Position numbers and translations under genes: made by a program
Shown: positions 51,198 through 58,655 of the stretch, piece after piece
Layout: each line of letters opens with the position of its first letter
How positions within the stretch are numbered: position 1 is the first letter of the stretch
The notes under the pieces: generated by a model
Told to the model about the DNA's origin: nothing
The model's input: only the letters and a program-made list of their open reading frames with translations
The model's database searches: none
Origin: Myxococcus stipitatus
GTDB taxonomy: Bacteria > Myxococcota > Myxococcia > Myxococcales > Myxococcaceae
Length of the DNA stretch: 64,000 bases
NCBI RefSeq assembly: GCF_021412625.1
Contig: NZ_JAKCFI010000004.1
Coordinates: 744,001 to 808,000, forward strand
Direction of reading: 5' to 3'

Positions 51198-52267
51198 GGC
51201 AGCTCCCAGGCGCGCTGGTCGGCGGCGGGAAGCGGATAGTTGCAGACCCATCGCGCCTCGTAGAACTGATTGCCCAGGGCGTCGTTGCTGTCCGAGGACA
51301 GGTGGACCCAGCTTTCGGTCATCGAGCCGGCGGCGCGCTGGGGCGAGTTGTCCATTCCGACGATGATGTTGCAGCCGCAGCCGTTGAAGCCGTGACCGCC
51401 TCCCCCGCCGGGACAGGCGCCTCCCTCGTTCGCGGGCAGCGAGTTCATCGTCTGGACCCACGACGTGGAGACGCGGGTGTTCTCGTTGGCCCGGTAGAAC
51501 ATGGAGAAGGTGGAGCCCCGGTCGGGGACGTTCGCCGTGTCACCTCCCGCGGTCATCAGGGTGGCGATGAGCTGGATGCCCGCGTTGGCGTTCACGAGCG
51601 TGTGGGCCCAGAACGGAGGCAGGATGCCGTGGCTGATGTCGAGCACCACGAGGTTGGCGCCACCATCCGTTCCGGCGCCGGCCCATCCGCCGGACTGCGG
51701 GCTCTCCCCGAAGCGGACGGGGCCGCGCGTGTAGTTCACCAGCCCTCCGAAGCGGTCTCCGCTCGGGCTGTAGGTCACGAACTGGCGGTCCACCATGTAG
51801 CAACAACGAGGTGCGTCCATCGGGCTGAAGCGACAGGTGCCCGGCATGCGGGCGACGCCGCCGCCCGTCGCGGTCTCCGGGCGGGTGCAGGTGGCGGTCG
51901 TCGTGCAGGGGACGGTCGAACACCCGTGGTGGGTGATGCCGTGTCCGGTGAAATAGGCCGCGGCGCGCGCGTACCGGTCGAAGTAGAGCTGGTCGAGCCC
52001 CTGGGCGTTCTGGGAGACGTCCACGAAGTCCCGGTCGTAGACGGCGGAGTTCGTGTAGCGCGCGCCGCTGGTCCACCTGCTCCCCGGGAAGACCATGTTC
52101 TGCATGAAGCCGTCGCCATTGGCGATGGAGTTGGGGAGCTGGCCGTTGGGGCCATAGTCGTTGACGCTCTCCACGATGACGGCCGTGCTCGTCTGGGCGG
52201 GGGCGCTGGAGGGGCTGACCGCCAGCAGGAGGGCGATCCAACATGCGGAAGGGATGTCTGGCTTCAT
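51194..52267 (-). CDS. Secreted protein of unknown function, Cys-rich
   Basis: A 357-residue protein with signal peptide WIALLLAVSPSSAPA, cut near residue 25. The mature part begins AVIVESVNDYGPNGQLPNSI and contains FDRYARAAAYFTGHG, a Cys-rich middle (HHGCSTVPCTTTATCTR; GTCRFSPMDAPRCCYMVDRQ), NLVVLDISHGILPPFWAHTL and a Gly-rich CPGGGGGHGFNGCGCNIIVG near the end. The DISHG strand followed by a helix is reminiscent of a caspase/gingipain-like His motif, and HGFNGCGCN could supply a Cys, but I cannot confirm a dyad. The downstream gene is coupled by ATGA overlap. A possible secreted hydrolase; function unassigned. Confidence 0.65.
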   Translation of the reverse strand: MKPDIPSACWIALLLAVSPSSAPAQTSTAVIVESVNDYGPNGQLPNSIANGDGFMQNMVFPGSRWTSGARYTNSAVYDRDFVDVSQNAQGLDQLYFDRYARAAAYFTGHGITHHGCSTVPCTTTATCTRPETATGGGVARMPGTCRFSPMDAPRCCYMVDRQFVTYSPSGDRFGGLVNYTRGPVRFGESPQSGGWAGAGTDGGANLVVLDISHGILPPFWAHTLVNANAGIQLIATLMTAGGDTANVPDRGSTFSMFYRANENTRVSTSWVQTMNSLPANEGGACPGGGGGHGFNGCGCNIIVGMDNSPQRAAGSMTESWVHLSSDSNDALGNQFYEARWVCNYPLPAADQRAWELP

Positions 52268-52472
52268 GGGGGACTCGTTCTCATGCGGGCTGCATGTGTT
52301 TGCGAGGGATTGAGTCCAGGTCTGGTTTCACGGCGACGGCAGGGCAATGTCTTCACCAGGACGCGCGGAGAGATGTCCGAGGCAGGGCAGACGCAGTGAC
52401 CTGGAGAGGACAGCCGGAGGTTCGGAGGGTGAGAGGGGTGGCCCGCCGCGGCGAGCGCTATGCTGCGGGGCC

Positions 52473-53252
52473 ATGAGCGAGGCGCACGCCGAGGAGGTCC
52501 CCACCTGGAGCGACGGAGTCCTTCCCTACGCTCCGTTGTCGACGCTCAAGCCGCTCGACGAGGGGCTCTGGTGGGTGGATGGCCCCGTCGCCCGGATGCG
52601 CTTCGGGCCCGTCGCGCTGCCATTCCCCACGCGCATGGTGGTCATCCGGCTGCGCTCGGGCGGGCTGTGGCTCTGGTCACCGACTGCGCCCACGCCCGGG
52701 CTGTTCGCGGAGGTGGACGCGCTCGGACGCGTGGCGCATCTCGTCTCGCCCAACCGGTTCCACTACGCGGCCATCCCCGCATGGAAGGCCCGCTATCCGC
52801 ATGCGACGGCCTGGGCCTCTCCAGGTGTCCGCGAGCGGGCGCGCTCGCAAAAGCTGGACGTCCCGTTCGACGCCGACCTCGCGGAGGAGGCACCGGAGGC
52901 ATGGCGCCAGGACCTGGGGCAGCTCATCTTCCGGGGAAGCCGCTACGTCGAGGAGGTGGTGTTCTTCCACCACGCCTCCTCGACCCTGGTCCTCGCGGAC
53001 CTGGTCATGTCGCTGGAGCGGGAGCGGGTGCATCCCCGGTTGAGGTGGATGCTCGCGCTCGGTGACACCTTCTGGCCGGGACAGACACCGCGCGAGGTGC
53101 GGGCCACGACGTGGGGGCGGGTGCCTCTGGCGCGGGCCTGCTACGAACGGATGGCGGGGTGGCGGCCCCGGCGGGTCCTGGTCGCGCACGGGCGCTGCTA
53201 TCTCGACGAGGCGACCGTCCGGCTCGAACGGGCCTTCGCCTGGCTGCGCTGA
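52473..53252 (+). CDS. DUF4336 protein (metallo-beta-lactamase-fold-like)
   Basis: A 259-residue protein. The opening PLSTLKPLDEGLWWVDGPVA, PTRMVVIRLRSGGLWLWSPT, then HLVSPNRFHYAAIPAWKARY and ATAWASPGV are the standard blocks of DUF4336 proteins. These look like a metallo-beta-lactamase fold in which the HxHxDH zinc motif is reduced (HLVSPNRFH), followed later by VVFFHHASSTLVLADLVMSL and VLVAHGRCYLD. Whether metal is bound is unclear. Cytosolic. ATG 52473 lies after CTGCGGGGCC. It converges on the oxidoreductase gene with 16 bases between them. Confidence 0.78.
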   Translation: MSEAHAEEVPTWSDGVLPYAPLSTLKPLDEGLWWVDGPVARMRFGPVALPFPTRMVVIRLRSGGLWLWSPTAPTPGLFAEVDALGRVAHLVSPNRFHYAAIPAWKARYPHATAWASPGVRERARSQKLDVPFDADLAEEAPEAWRQDLGQLIFRGSRYVEEVVFFHHASSTLVLADLVMSLERERVHPRLRWMLALGDTFWPGQTPREVRATTWGRVPLARACYERMAGWRPRRVLVAHGRCYLDEATVRLERAFAWLR

Positions 53253-53268
53253 GGCGCGCCCCCCTCGT

Positions 53269-54102
53269 TCAGGCGCTCTTCAGCCGGGGGCCAGCCACTT
53301 CGAGCAGTTGCTGTTCGGGTTCGCCTGGCTGGAGCAGGTGGAGCCGAGTGCCGGCGGTGCCTTGTCCGAGGCCGGGCTTGAGCACCTGCCGGGTGTCGTA
53401 GTGTCCGCCATTCTGCCGGCGGAAGGGGATGGGCGCGTCGGTGAACAAGCCATCGAGCCGCGCGGTGAAGGACTCGGCGATGGACGGCCATTGTTCGGCG
53501 TGGAGCCGGTCGGAATGGAAGAGGGCGAACGGCGGCAGCACCTCCATCCCGGGATAGAAGAGCACGCCATGGTGGATGGGGAAGAGGATGTCATCCAGCG
53601 CGCCGTTGACGCCTCGGTCCGAATAGTGCGGCTCCCGCCCGCCGATGGTGACGGAGAGCATCGCGCGGCGGCCGGCCAGCGTGCCCTCGCCATAGCGGTC
53701 ACCCCAACGCTCTCCCTCGTGCGTGCCCACGCCATACGCGAAGCCGTAGGCGAAGACGCGGTCGACCCAGCCCTTGAGGATGGCTGGCATCGAGAACCAC
53801 CACAGGGGGAACTGGAAGATGACGGCCTGGGCCCAGAGCAGCTTGCGCTGCTCCGCGGCGATGTCGGGGAGCTGGGTGTCCGAGGCGAAGGCCACCTTCG
53901 ATGCGTGGACATAGGACAGCCGCTCGCGTGAGTCGTGTCGCGGGAAGTCGCCGCCATCGGCCACCGCCTTCCAGCCCATGGCGTACAGGTCCGATATCTG
54001 GACCTGATGGCCCTGGGCCGTCAGGTGGCGCACCGCGAGGTCCTTCAACGCGCCGTTGAGCGAGCGTGGCTCGGGGTGGGCGTGGACGATCAGGATGTTC
54101 AT
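53269..54102 (-). CDS. NAD(P)H-dependent oxidoreductase, flavodoxin fold (NQO1/MdaB-like)
   Basis: A 277-residue FAD/FMN enzyme of the flavodoxin-like family. The N-terminal strand and phosphate loop (MNILIVHAHPEPRSLNGALK) and LWAQAVIFQFPLWWFSMPAI with LKGWVDRVFAYGFAYGVG are the diagnostic blocks for obligate two-electron quinone reductases, which avoid semiquinone radicals. ATG 54102 is preferred over GTG 54114. It follows the quinone-oxidoreductase gene on the same strand 19 bases downstream, so the two form an operon under the HxlR-regulated promoter at about 55150. Confidence 0.88.
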   Translation of the reverse strand: MNILIVHAHPEPRSLNGALKDLAVRHLTAQGHQVQISDLYAMGWKAVADGGDFPRHDSRERLSYVHASKVAFASDTQLPDIAAEQRKLLWAQAVIFQFPLWWFSMPAILKGWVDRVFAYGFAYGVGTHEGERWGDRYGEGTLAGRRAMLSVTIGGREPHYSDRGVNGALDDILFPIHHGVLFYPGMEVLPPFALFHSDRLHAEQWPSIAESFTARLDGLFTDAPIPFRRQNGGHYDTRQVLKPGLGQGTAGTRLHLLQPGEPEQQLLEVAGPRLKSA

Positions 54103-54121
54103 GGTGTGTCTCACGCGTGGA

Positions 54122-55135
54122 TCAAGGAACCTTCACGACGACCTTGCCCAGGTGCTGGGCGCTCGCGAGGTGCTCCCAGGCGGCGCGCGCGTCGTCGAAG
54201 TCGAAGACGCGGTCGATGATGGGGCGGATGCCGGTCTGCTCGAGCGCGGCGACGAAGCGCTCGAACATGGAGACCGAGCCGACGTAGACGCCTCGCACGG
54301 TCAACCGGCGCTGGAAGACGGCGCGCAGGTCCACTTCTCCGCGCCCACCGGTGAGCACGCCCAGCAAGCTCATCGTGCCGCCATAGCGCAGCGCTGCGCA
54401 GGACTGGTCGAAGGTGGCCTGCCCGCCGACGTCGACCACGAGGTCCACGCCGCGACCGCCGGTGAGCGCCTTCGCTCGCTCACCCCACCGAGGCTCGGCC
54501 CGGTAGTCGATGACGTCCTCCGCGCCGAGCTCCCGCAACCGCTTCGCCTTGTCCGCGCTGCTCGACGTCATCAGCACCCGCGCGCCCGCGGCCTTGGCGA
54601 GCTGGAGCGCGAAGACGGAGACGCCGCCCGACCCCTGGAGGAGCACCGTCTGGCCGGGCTCGAGGGAGGTGACCTCGAAGAGCGCCTGCCACGCGGTGAG
54701 GCCGGCGCACGGCAGGCTGGCCGCCTCCTCGAAGGAGTAGCCCGCGGGGATTCGGACCCAGCTGTGCTCCGGCAATACCACCTCCTCGCGGAGCATGCCG
54801 TCGGCCCCCATCCCCCCGAGCGCGCTGGCATGGTGCGCGTCGCTCAGCTCGCCCTCCACCCAGTGTGGGAAGAAGCTGGCCATCACCCGGTCGCCCACCT
54901 TCCACCGCTGGACGCCCGGACCCACCTCGACGACCTCTCCCGCGCCATCGGAGACGGGCACGCGAGGTGCCTTCAAGCCCTTCTCCGCGCCCTTGGCGAC
55001 GAGCACGTCGCGATAGTTGAGTGACACCGCGCGCACGCGCACCTTCACTTCACCCGCGCCCACGCTTGGAGACGGGCGGTCGGCCCGCACGAGTGCATCG
55101 AACCCCGGCTTCGCCTGCAGTTCCCAGGTCTTCAT
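54122..55135 (-). CDS. Zinc-type alcohol dehydrogenase/quinone oxidoreductase
   Basis: A 337-residue medium-chain dehydrogenase/reductase. The GroES-like half has VRAVSLNYRDVLVAKGAEKG and VSDGAGEVVEVGPGVQRWKV with GDRVMASFFPHW. The Rossmann half has AGLTAWQALFEVTSLEPGQT, VLLQGSGGVSVFALQLAKAA, LRELGAEDVIDYR and LVVDVGGQATFDQSCAALRY. It lacks the structural-zinc cysteine cluster and the catalytic Cys/His set of true alcohol dehydrogenases, so it is of the zinc-independent NADPH:quinone reductase type. It is divergent from an HxlR regulator with an inverted repeat between them and heads an operon with the flavodoxin-fold reductase, pointing to quinone or electrophile detoxification. Confidence 0.87.
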   Translation of the reverse strand: MKTWELQAKPGFDALVRADRPSPSVGAGEVKVRVRAVSLNYRDVLVAKGAEKGLKAPRVPVSDGAGEVVEVGPGVQRWKVGDRVMASFFPHWVEGELSDAHHASALGGMGADGMLREEVVLPEHSWVRIPAGYSFEEAASLPCAGLTAWQALFEVTSLEPGQTVLLQGSGGVSVFALQLAKAAGARVLMTSSSADKAKRLRELGAEDVIDYRAEPRWGERAKALTGGRGVDLVVDVGGQATFDQSCAALRYGGTMSLLGVLTGGRGEVDLRAVFQRRLTVRGVYVGSVSMFERFVAALEQTGIRPIIDRVFDFDDARAAWEHLASAQHLGKVVVKVP

Positions 55136-55169
55136 GGCGCATGAGGTACGTTCCCGGGTATCTCTCCGC

Positions 55170-55196
55170 AAGTACGTACAAGTTTGGTGGGTACTT
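55170..55196. promoter_or_regulatory. HxlR operator candidate (quinone oxidoreductase side)
   Basis: AAGTAC (55170-55175) and GTACTT (55191-55196) form an inverted repeat with a 15-base centre; the left part extends to GTACGTAC and the right to GTACTTAC. It lies midway between the quinone-oxidoreductase start (55135) and the regulator start (55211) in an AT-richer gap. The GTAAGTAC core resembles sites bound by redox-sensing DUF24/HxlR regulators such as YodB and QorR. Confidence 0.55.
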
Positions 55197-55210
55197 ACAA
55201 AAAGGGAACC

Positions 55211-55555
55211 ATGACTCGAAAGCGCGACGACGATTCGAACACGAACTGCGCCGTGGAGGCGTCCCTCGGCGTCATCGGTGGGCGTTGGAAGGGCGTGGTG
55301 CTGTACTGGCTGCTGAAGGGCACGCACCGCTTCGGTGAGCTGCGCAAGCGCCTGCCGAACTGCAGTCAGCGGATGCTCACCCTGCAGCTTCGCGAACTGG
55401 AGGAGGACGGGTTGGTGAAGCGCACCGTCTACGCGGAGGTGCCGCCGCGCGTGGAGTACGAGCTGACCGCCTTCGGTCGCTCACTCGAGCCCGTGCTCCT
55501 GGGCCTGCGGGACTGGGGCGAGAAGTACAAGCGGCGGCTGCAGCGCGTGGCCTGA
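55211..55555 (+). CDS. HxlR/DUF24-family redox regulator
   Basis: A 114-residue single-domain winged helix. The family blocks are NCAVEASLGVIGGRWKGVVL, YWLLKGTHRFGELRKRLPNC, SQRMLTLQLRELEEDGLVKR and VPPRVEYELTAFGRSLEPVL. Cys13 sits at the conserved N-terminal position used by YodB, HypR and QorR to sense quinones, diamide or hypochlorite; a second Cys lies at the end of the recognition region (LPNC). ATG 55211 after AAAGGGAACC is preferred over 55184. Divergent from the quinone-oxidoreductase/flavodoxin-reductase operon it probably represses. Confidence 0.9.
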   Translation: MTRKRDDDSNTNCAVEASLGVIGGRWKGVVLYWLLKGTHRFGELRKRLPNCSQRMLTLQLRELEEDGLVKRTVYAEVPPRVEYELTAFGRSLEPVLLGLRDWGEKYKRRLQRVA

Positions 55556-55568
55556 AGGGGCGCCGCCG

Positions 55569-56003
55569 TCAGCCGAGGCGGGGCGCGGAGCTCCGCGCGG
55601 GAGGGCGGACGCGCCGCTCCACCGCGCGGTCCTGGAGTCGACGGCCCACGTCCGCGATGGCCTGGATGATGGGGAGCAGCTCCCGTCCGAGGTCGGTGAG
55701 GGCGTACTCGGTCGAAGGGGGCGTGGTGTCGGCCTGGGTTCGGGAGATGACGCCCCGGGCCTCCAGCTCCCTGAGGCGCTGGCTGAGCACGCGCGCGGAG
55801 ATGTCCGCGATGTCGATGCGCAGCTCACCGAAGCGACGGGGCCGTGCGCTCAGGTAGTAGATGACGTGGGGCGCCCAGGCTCCGCCGAGCAGCGCCATCG
55901 AACGATTGAGCGGGCATTCCTCCGCCGCGATGTCTTCCTTGTGTCGCCGCCGGTCGACGTCGGGGGGCGGAGTCGCTGGATTCTTCCTGACCTTGAGTGC
56001 CAT
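55569..56003 (-). CDS. HxlR/DUF24-family redox regulator (second copy)
   Basis: A 144-residue HxlR protein with a basic N-terminal extension. Blocks: AAEECPLNRSMALLGGAWAP, HVIYYLSARPRRFGELRIDI, ISARVLSQRLRELEARGVIS and PPSTEYALTDLGRELLPIIQ. Conserved Cys30 is in the sensing position. It converges on the first HxlR gene (13 bases between stops) and is divergent from the NmrA/QorB-like gene, whose promoter holds a perfect GTAACC-N4-GGTTAC palindrome. The two regulators are clearly different sequences, so they are unlikely to be a recent duplication and may sense different compounds. Confidence 0.88.
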   Translation of the reverse strand: MALKVRKNPATPPPDVDRRRHKEDIAAEECPLNRSMALLGGAWAPHVIYYLSARPRRFGELRIDIADISARVLSQRLRELEARGVISRTQADTTPPSTEYALTDLGRELLPIIQAIADVGRRLQDRAVERRVRPPARSSAPRLG

Positions 56004-56010
56004 GGCGGTG

Positions 56011-56026
56011 GTAACCGGCAGGTTAC
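56011..56026. promoter_or_regulatory. Palindrome between HxlR and NmrA/QorB-like genes
   Basis: GTAACCGGCAGGTTAC: perfect six-base arms, four-base centre, seven bases upstream of the HxlR start and 90 bases before the reductase ATG. A compact symmetric site of the size HxlR dimers bind; probably the autoregulatory operator. Confidence 0.6.
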
Positions 56027-56115
56027 TGGAAAGGACGTCGGCGCCGCGCCGACGGCTGTCGTCGCGTCATCTCGCGCGTTATCGAAAGCGCGAACCCTTC
56101 TCGAGGTGAACGCGG

Positions 56116-56955
56116 ATGATGGTCGTGTTGGGCGGAACAGGCAATGTGGGGCGTGAGTTGGTCCAGCAGCTCGCGGAGGCGGGCGAGGATGTGGTGGCGG
56201 TGGCGCGCAATCCTCCCGGGCAGTCACCCTCGTCGCGAATCCGGTATGTCGCGGGGGATGTCTCCGACGCCGCGTCGCTGGCGTCGAGCTTGCGAGGCGC
56301 GGACGGTGTCTTCCTGCTCGTCCCGGGAGCGGGCGCGGGGCTGGACGCGGGCGCTCTCCGGAAACAGTTCGAAGCCGCGGGCGTCTCACGCCTGGTGATG
56401 CTCTCGTCGCTCGCGGCCGGGTCCCGGCCCACGGCGATTTCCCATGAACCCATGCGGGGGCTCGAGCGCGTGTTCAGGGACTCCTCGCTCCGCTGGACGT
56501 TCCTGCGACCGGGGGGCTTCGCGTCGAACGCGCTGGCCTGGGTCCCCTCCGTGCGCGCCGAGCGGAGCGTCGCGGCTCCCTTCGCCGACGTGGCGCTCCC
56601 GGTCATCGACCCGGCGGATATCGCGGCCGTCGCGGCGCGCGTGCTCCTCGAGGACGGACACGCCGGCCAGGTGTACGAGCTCACCGGGCCGGTTGGCATC
56701 ACGCCGCGTGAGCAGGCCGCCGTCATCGCCAGGGCGCTGGGGACACCCCTTCGCTTCGTCGAATGGAGCCGCGCGCAAGCCCGGGACATGATGCTGAGGT
56801 TCATGCCCGAGCCCGTGGTGGAGGGGACGCTCGACATCCTCGGGACGCCGACGGAGGAGGAGCGGCGTGTCAGCCCCGACGTGGAACGGGTGCTCGGGCG
56901 GCCCGCGAGTCCCTTCTCCGCGTGGGTGGCTCGCAACATCGCCGCGTTCGGCTGA
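56116..56955 (+). CDS. NmrA/QorB-like NAD(P)H-binding reductase
   Basis: A 279-residue short-chain-type Rossmann protein. The nucleotide loop is VLGGTGNVGRELVQQLAEAG at the extreme N-terminus, followed by VVAVARNPPGQ and YVAGDVSDAASLASSLRGAD. Lacking the YxxxK pair of classical SDRs, it belongs with NmrA and QorB (YtfG), which reduce quinones or sense NADP(H). In E. coli ytfG is likewise divergent from an HxlR gene, ytfH, which supports a quinone reductase. The start is one of two adjacent ATGs (56116, 56119) after GAGGTG. It is the last member of the apparent quinone-defence cluster. Confidence 0.87.
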   Translation: MMVVLGGTGNVGRELVQQLAEAGEDVVAVARNPPGQSPSSRIRYVAGDVSDAASLASSLRGADGVFLLVPGAGAGLDAGALRKQFEAAGVSRLVMLSSLAAGSRPTAISHEPMRGLERVFRDSSLRWTFLRPGGFASNALAWVPSVRAERSVAAPFADVALPVIDPADIAAVAARVLLEDGHAGQVYELTGPVGITPREQAAVIARALGTPLRFVEWSRAQARDMMLRFMPEPVVEGTLDILGTPTEEERRVSPDVERVLGRPASPFSAWVARNIAAFG

Positions 56956-56977
56956 CCACCGCGCGCGTCCTGGAGAC

Positions 56978-57280
56978 CTGTTCGAGGTCACATCGGGATT
57001 CGCCATCGTGTTGCTGCCGCTCGCGGGTTGCGGAGGCTCCTCGGAGGAGAAGACCGAGGCTCCGGGCGCGGAGGTCCAGCAGGCCTCTTGCGTGTATGCC
57101 TGGGTGGAGTGCGGTGTCGGCGGGGCGCGGTATCCGTATGCGTGGCCGGATTCATGTGCGTCCGCGGGCAACACGCGGACCGCTGCGTACCAGGTCTGTG
57201 ACGCGGCCTGCTCGTGGCAGTGCATCGACACGGGCGACCTGGGCACCGAGATGTCGGCCCGGGTTCAGGACGCCCGCTGA
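56978..57280 (+). CDS. Small Cys-rich lipoprotein-like gene without a usable start codon
   Basis: The frame reads (from CTG 56978) LFEVTSGFAIVLLPLAGCGG, a good lipoprotein h-region with lipobox LAGC. About 80 residues follow, with evenly placed cysteines (ASCVYAWVECGVGGARYPYA; DSCASAGNTRTAAYQ; VCDAACSWQCIDTGD). The hydrophobic core is in place, but the basic n-region and a normal start codon are missing: the first GTG in frame (57008) leaves only seven residues before the Cys, and the longer frame to 56867 lies inside the reductase gene. It may use a CTG start, be a decayed gene, or reflect a small indel. Two hairpins follow the stop. Confidence 0.4.
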   Translation: MFEVTSGFAIVLLPLAGCGGSSEEKTEAPGAEVQQASCVYAWVECGVGGARYPYAWPDSCASAGNTRTAAYQVCDAACSWQCIDTGDLGTEMSARVQDAR

Positions 57281-57320
57281 CGCGGGCCGCGCGGGTCGCT
57301 TGGGGACGCCGAGAGGCGTC
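57273..57320. terminator. Pair of small hairpins between convergent genes
   Basis: CCCGC-TGAC-GCGGG (57273-57286, spanning the stop of the small lipoprotein frame) and GACGCC-GAGA-GGCGTC (57305-57320, touching the methyltransferase stop) lie in the 38-base convergent gap. Together they probably terminate both transcripts. Confidence 0.5.
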
Positions 57321-58056
57321 ACCGCTCGCAGCGCAGCGCGACCGCGTGGGGATTGTCGAGATAGTCCTGCCAGAACGCCTGCCCCTTCAACCGCAGTCCT
57401 TCGGGGGAGCACTCGGGGCGGGTCCAGGTGAGCGAGCGGAAACCCGCTTCGCGCAACGCATGCTCGTACGTCGCCTGGCTCCAGTAGGAGAAGTGGATGG
57501 TGAAGGGCGTCTTCGTGTGCAGCACCGCGGAGATGGCTTGTCCTTCCCGGGGGCTCTCCGGGAAGGACAGCATCGTGATGCCGTACTTCGTGCTGTTGGG
57601 GCCCTTCGCGCTGAACCCCGGGTTGAAGGAGTAGGTGACGAAGGCCCCTCCGGGTTTCAGGTGGGCATGGATGTTCCGGCACATGCGGAGCAGGTGCTCG
57701 GGTGACGTCGCGTAGTGCAGGAGGTAGATGGCCGTCACCCGGTCGAAGGTGCCCAAGGGCGGCAGCTCCGCCACGTCGGACACGTGGTACTCGATGCCCA
57801 GGGGGTGCTCCGCTTCCCGCTGTCGCGCGCCGCGAATCATCTCCTCGGAGACATCCACGCCGACCGTCCTCCGGGCGCCGCGCGCCTTGAGCTGTCGCGT
57901 ATACAGCCCGTCTCCACACGCGAGGTCGAGGACGTCGAGCCCCTGCACCGGACCCAGCACCTTGAAGAAGGTGTGTCCCTCGATGAACTCCGCGCGCACC
58001 GGCAGCACGTCCCAGTCCGCGACCTTCTCCCCGATGTCATCGTATTGAGCGGCCAT
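57319..58056 (-). CDS. SAM-dependent methyltransferase (class I)
   Basis: A 245-residue cytosolic enzyme. Motif I is GLDVLDLACGDGLYTRQLKA, post-I TVGVDVSEEMIRGARQREAE, motif II region IEYHVSDVAELPPLGTFDRV, motif IV ATSPEHLLRMCRNIHAHLKP with GGAFVTYSFNPGF. The ToxA/ubiE-like class methylates small molecules; the acceptor is unknown. ATG 58056 follows GGGGGACACGAG, and the longer frame upstream is low-complexity. It stands alone after a 599-base gap and converges on the small lipoprotein frame. Confidence 0.88.
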   Translation of the reverse strand: MAAQYDDIGEKVADWDVLPVRAEFIEGHTFFKVLGPVQGLDVLDLACGDGLYTRQLKARGARRTVGVDVSEEMIRGARQREAEHPLGIEYHVSDVAELPPLGTFDRVTAIYLLHYATSPEHLLRMCRNIHAHLKPGGAFVTYSFNPGFSAKGPNSTKYGITMLSFPESPREGQAISAVLHTKTPFTIHFSYWSQATYEHALREAGFRSLTWTRPECSPEGLRLKGQAFWQDYLDNPHAVALRCER

Positions 58057-58655
58057 CTCGTGTCCCCCGTTTCGCTCCGGTTCCGGTGGCCATTGTCTCA
58101 CGATTGCAGCGACCTCCCGCTCGAGACAGGCCACCGGCGCCACCGTCACCCAGGCCAACACCCGGCGGACGCTCTCGGACAACGCCGGCCGCGACGTGGG
58201 AGTCTCGACCGGCCGGGGCGTACTCGTGGACGGTGGTGAAGCAGACGAATCCCGCGCGGCCGGGGCGGCATGGAACACCCGGTACCCGCGAGGTGGGCCC
58301 CCCTGAACAGGAAGGCAGGTCGTACGGAGAGTGTGCCTCGGAGCCGCGCCCATGGCCACGCCACGAGGCGCGCTCCTGGCGCGGACGGGGGCCGCCGAGC
58401 GGCTCTCTCGACGGGTCGCCCCAGGCCGGAGCCGTATGCCTGCTCGGAGGGTCTCCCGCATTCCCCACCGGGATTCCTGGGAGGTCGGGTGGGGGGCGAA
58501 CGCGCCTCTGGGCGCGGCTTGACATGCCCGGGGGCCCGAACTATTCCATCGCGCTATCTCTGATTTTGAGAGTGAATGTCAATTTCAGGGCTTGAGCCGA
58601 TCGGCGGATGGTTGGCGGGACGGCGCCTGATTCGAGCCCGGTCGAGGAGTGAGCG
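58057..58655. other. Long intergenic region with Fur-box-like array
   Basis: 599 bases between the divergent methyltransferase and lipoprotein genes. Open frames exist on both strands but are Arg/Pro/Gly-rich without ribosome sites or recognisable products, so I do not call a gene. The right end (about 58540-58600) is clearly AT-richer and contains the Fur-box-like array at 58561-58587 upstream of the uptake operon. Confidence 0.6.
58561..58587 (+). promoter_or_regulatory. Fur-box-like hexamer array upstream of uptake operon
   Basis: Reads TGA-N3-TGA-N3-TGA-N3-TCA-N3-TCA with strict six-base spacing. The central 15-mer TGAGAGTGAATGTCA (58567-58581) matches the Fur 7-1-7 core TGATAATGATTATCA at 11 of 15 positions, and two overlapping partial cores are offset by six bases on either side. 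It lies 69 bases before the first gene of a TonB/PepSY operon, as expected for iron-repressed promoters. Confidence 0.6.

Noticed and set aside
53269..54102. Possible fusion or frameshift with the upstream quinone oxidoreductase
   Set aside because: Separate stops and starts 19 bases apart with complete domains on each side.
58086..58595. A 169-codon frame in the gap before the uptake operon
   Set aside because: Arg/Pro/Gly-rich, no ribosome site, and it runs into the Fur-box-like region.
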